DNA of 64,000 nt from Iodobacter sp025352645 (lineage in GTDB: Bacteria > Pseudomonadota > Gammaproteobacteria > Burkholderiales > Chitinibacteraceae). Positions 62,177-64,000 of this stretch are shown piece after piece. Position 1 is the first letter of the stretch. Each line of letters begins with the position of its first letter. The translations under genes were made by a program, and so were the position numbers. The notes below the pieces were generated by a model, which was given only the letters and a program-made list of their open reading frames with translations, was not told where the DNA came from and did not search any database. The stretch spans positions 1-64,000 of the forward strand of contig NZ_JAWQUO010000007.1 in assembly GCF_033446605.1 (NCBI RefSeq). The letters are read 5' to 3'.

Positions 62177-64000
62177 TTGCTTCCTCCGCGAGGGGCAGCT
62201 CGATACGAACCCAAGCGCCACCTTCATCCCTGTTGCCGGCCTGTATTCGGCCCTGATGTTCTTCGATTATTTTTTTAACGATGGCTAAACCTAACCCAGT
62301 CCCCTTTATCTTGGTGGTTATATAGGGCTCAAATACCCGAGGCAAGATTTCTGCAGGGAAACCACTGCCACTATCTGATACGGTTAAGCTTGCAAATCGC
62401 TCGTTTTTTTCCATCTTAAGGCAAATCCGATTCGGTTTTTCGGAATTCTCTTGCCCAGTGATAGCATCTTGAGCATTTTGTAAGAGGTTATGGATCACTT
62501 GACGCAGCTGGGTAGCGTCGCCAAGCACGATTAAAGACTCATGGCTCATCTGTTTTAAGATCAAGGGTGAGGCTTCATAGAGCACTAAAATTTCAGTTAA
62601 CAGCCGTTGAAAGTCGAGTGGCTTTTTCTTGCCGCTCGGCTGCCGCGCATAATCACGGAACGCATCCACCATATCTTTAAGTGCTCCAACCTGGCGCACA
62701 ATGGTTTGAGTATTACGCGATAGCAGCTCGGCACTGGCCGCATCTAGTTTATCAGCAAGCTTGTGTTCCATGCGTTCTGCGGCGAGCTGAATGGGTGTAA
62801 GCGGGTTTTTAATTTCATGCGCCAAACGCCTTGCTACCTCGCCCCAAGCCGCATCGCGCTGCGCGGAAAGAAGCTCAGTAATATCATCAAATACCACCAC
62901 AAAACCGGTGTGAGATGAGTCTTGTTGATCTAGCAAACGGGTGCCACGTACATGTAAAACCCGTTTCGTATTTGCTAATTCTAACTGATGTTGCCAGTGA
63001 TCTTGCTCCGATAGTAATCTATCTGAGATCTGAGCACAAAATGGTGTAAGTGCTGGATAAATTAAATGCCAGTTTGAAAGCGGTTCTTCACCAATTCTTT
63101 CTGGATCTATTCCTAGAATTCTTAAGGCACTTTGGTTGGAAGAGCGCAGCTGCCAAGCATCGTCAAATGATAATACACCTGCCGAAAGAGATCCCAAAAT
63201 CGCGCCAAGGTGGGCTCTGCCCGCGGCTTGTTCTGCCTGGTGGGTTTCAAGGGTGCTACGCGCTTCAGAAAGCTGCCGTGTCATACGGTTAAAGGAGTGC
63301 GTCAGTATCCCTAGCTCATCACGGCTGATCACGGGCTGCATCTGCGAGTAATCCCCCGCCGCAACCGCACGCGTGCCCTCGGCTAACACCGAAAGCGGTG
63401 CGGCTAGTTTATCGGATAGGTAAATAGCGAGGGCCAGCGCGCCTAGCAAGGCCATTAACAGTGCCAGCGTCAGTGTTAAGCTGTAAATAAGTTTAAGCCC
63501 TCGCCTTGATTGCGAGAGTTGTTTGTAATCACTGCGTACTTTTTCAACCAGCTCGGCATCGGCGGCTAATTGCTTGGGGACGGGTTGAATGAGTTGTAAG
63601 ATGCGGGTTCGCTCACCAAAGTTACTGGCTCGTACGGCCACCAGTACCCGCATGCTCAGGCCTTGATCGGTATGGGGCTCGATGATTTTGAAGGGGCCCC
63701 GCATCGCTTGGCGTAATTGGTTTCGATCGGGCTGAACGGGGAAAAGGCTGGCATTTTCGCCGCCAATATGCGCCAAAGTTTGGCCAGATTCATCAAATAA
63801 TGATAACTCTTGTACGCCGGTTTGTTCGCGTAAGCGCCCAAGCCTAGAGAGCATGCCAGCACTGCTATCATCGCTAATATCGAGCGCAATCACCGTGGCT
63901 TTGCGGGCCAAATCACCCAGTTGATAATCAATGGCGTTGTGGCCTAGGTTCAGCCCTCGATCAAGCGCATGATCGACGCGTACATCAAACCAATTTTCAA
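62169..64000 (-). CDS. ntrY: NtrY-type sensor histidine kinase, 5' end beyond the window
   Basis: The frame runs to the right edge of the window (WFDVRVDHALDRGLNLGHNA at the edge), so the N-terminal membrane helices are outside. Visible in order: the rest of a periplasmic sensor, one TM segment, HAMP, PAS (about 260-355 of the visible part), DHp with phosphorylated His in RRLAHEIKNPLTPI, and a HATPase domain (NLLQNAQDAI, DSGSGF, GTGLGLAIVKKI). It phosphorylates NtrX, whose start overlaps its last 8 bases. Confidence 0.94.
   Translation of the reverse strand, partial: ENWFDVRVDHALDRGLNLGHNAIDYQLGDLARKATVIALDISDDSSAGMLSRLGRLREQTGVQELSLFDESGQTLAHIGGENASLFPVQPDRNQLRQAMRGPFKIIEPHTDQGLSMRVLVAVRASNFGERTRILQLIQPVPKQLAADAELVEKVRSDYKQLSQSRRGLKLIYSLTLTLALLMALLGALALAIYLSDKLAAPLSVLAEGTRAVAAGDYSQMQPVISRDELGILTHSFNRMTRQLSEARSTLETHQAEQAAGRAHLGAILGSLSAGVLSFDDAWQLRSSNQSALRILGIDPERIGEEPLSNWHLIYPALTPFCAQISDRLLSEQDHWQHQLELANTKRVLHVRGTRLLDQQDSSHTGFVVVFDDITELLSAQRDAAWGEVARRLAHEIKNPLTPIQLAAERMEHKLADKLDAASAELLSRNTQTIVRQVGALKDMVDAFRDYARQPSGKKKPLDFQRLLTEILVLYEASPLILKQMSHESLIVLGDATQLRQVIHNLLQNAQDAITGQENSEKPNRICLKMEKNERFASLTVSDSGSGFPAEILPRVFEPYITTKIKGTGLGLAIVKKIIEEHQGRIQAGNRDEGGAWVRIELPLAEEAIG

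Noticed and set aside
1..64000. CRISPR array, prophage, anti-phage system or tRNA
   Set aside because: No regularly spaced direct repeats, no integrase or phage structural genes, no recognisable defence genes and no tRNA-like cloverleaf with a T-loop were found in the intergenic regions.

Overview
The window is about 64 kb of a chromosome from a Gram-negative bacterium, most likely a betaproteobacterium of the order Neisseriales (an Iodobacter- or Chromobacterium-like genome). This placement is an inference from gene content: classical AAK-GNAT argA and a separate argB, an H-NS-type nucleoid protein, ntrYX next to trkAH, potABCD, choXWV, and moderate GC with short intergenic gaps. Nearly all of it is ordinary chromosomal housekeeping and accessory metabolism. 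I see no prophage, plasmid backbone, CRISPR array, tRNA or complete insertion sequence.

Layout. 1-107 is the 3' end of a 5S rRNA and the rRNA operon terminator. 344-1852 holds an unknown 100-aa protein and an AI-2E family membrane protein. 1860-4137 (minus) holds a STAS protein and a receiver-TPR protein whose phosphoacceptor position is Glu. Then come uvrD and an efflux block transcribed tetR, adaptor, RND pump, TolC, followed by an H-NS-like gene (13430 down to 6710). 13620-18096 (plus) carries argB, a CBS-pair protein, a HAD nucleotidase and an M3 peptidase. 18205-23202 (minus) carries a LysE exporter, a large GGDEF-EAL protein and argA. 23524-28693 is an envelope-sugar block: a PagL-like lipid A deacylase, a WbaP-type initiating transferase and three glycosyltransferases, with no flippase or polymerase. 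28768-32516 is a redox and electrophile response block: soxR with a divergent VOC gene, pirin, and azoR with a divergent LysR regulator. Next are a chemoreceptor, a TerC-like DUF475 protein, and an aldehyde dehydrogenase with DUF779 opposite a sigma-54 activator. A lipoprotein with dgt and a coupled EAL/degenerate HD-GYP pair follow. 45644-49660 is potABCD. 50961-54051 is choXWV preceded by an unlisted 56-aa ORF. The end holds a MetQ-like protein, a second LysE exporter, trkH-trkA, and ntrY-ntrX plus a TPR gene; ntrY runs off the right edge.

The most distinctive layer is small non-autonomous repeats. Family A has ends like CTAGCAGCCTGTCGGACTTA (two copies). Family B has 23-bp ends like CCTGATTATGTCTCTTGCTC with clear 8-bp target duplications (two copies, each carrying a long perfect palindrome; one copy is inserted inside a family A copy). 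Family C has 23-bp perfect ends flanked by TA (one full copy, one solo end). Other hairpin repeats lie in the glycan, pirin/azoR and DUF779 intergenic regions. At 32513-32866 the family A ends supply the stop codons of both flanking genes.

I found no wholly new multi-gene system. The best leads are regulators with altered key residues (Glu in the receiver, an NtrX without Walker A, a HD-GYP with Leu for His), the small ORF translationally coupled to choX, the TPR gene overlapping ntrX, and several strong operator palindromes.
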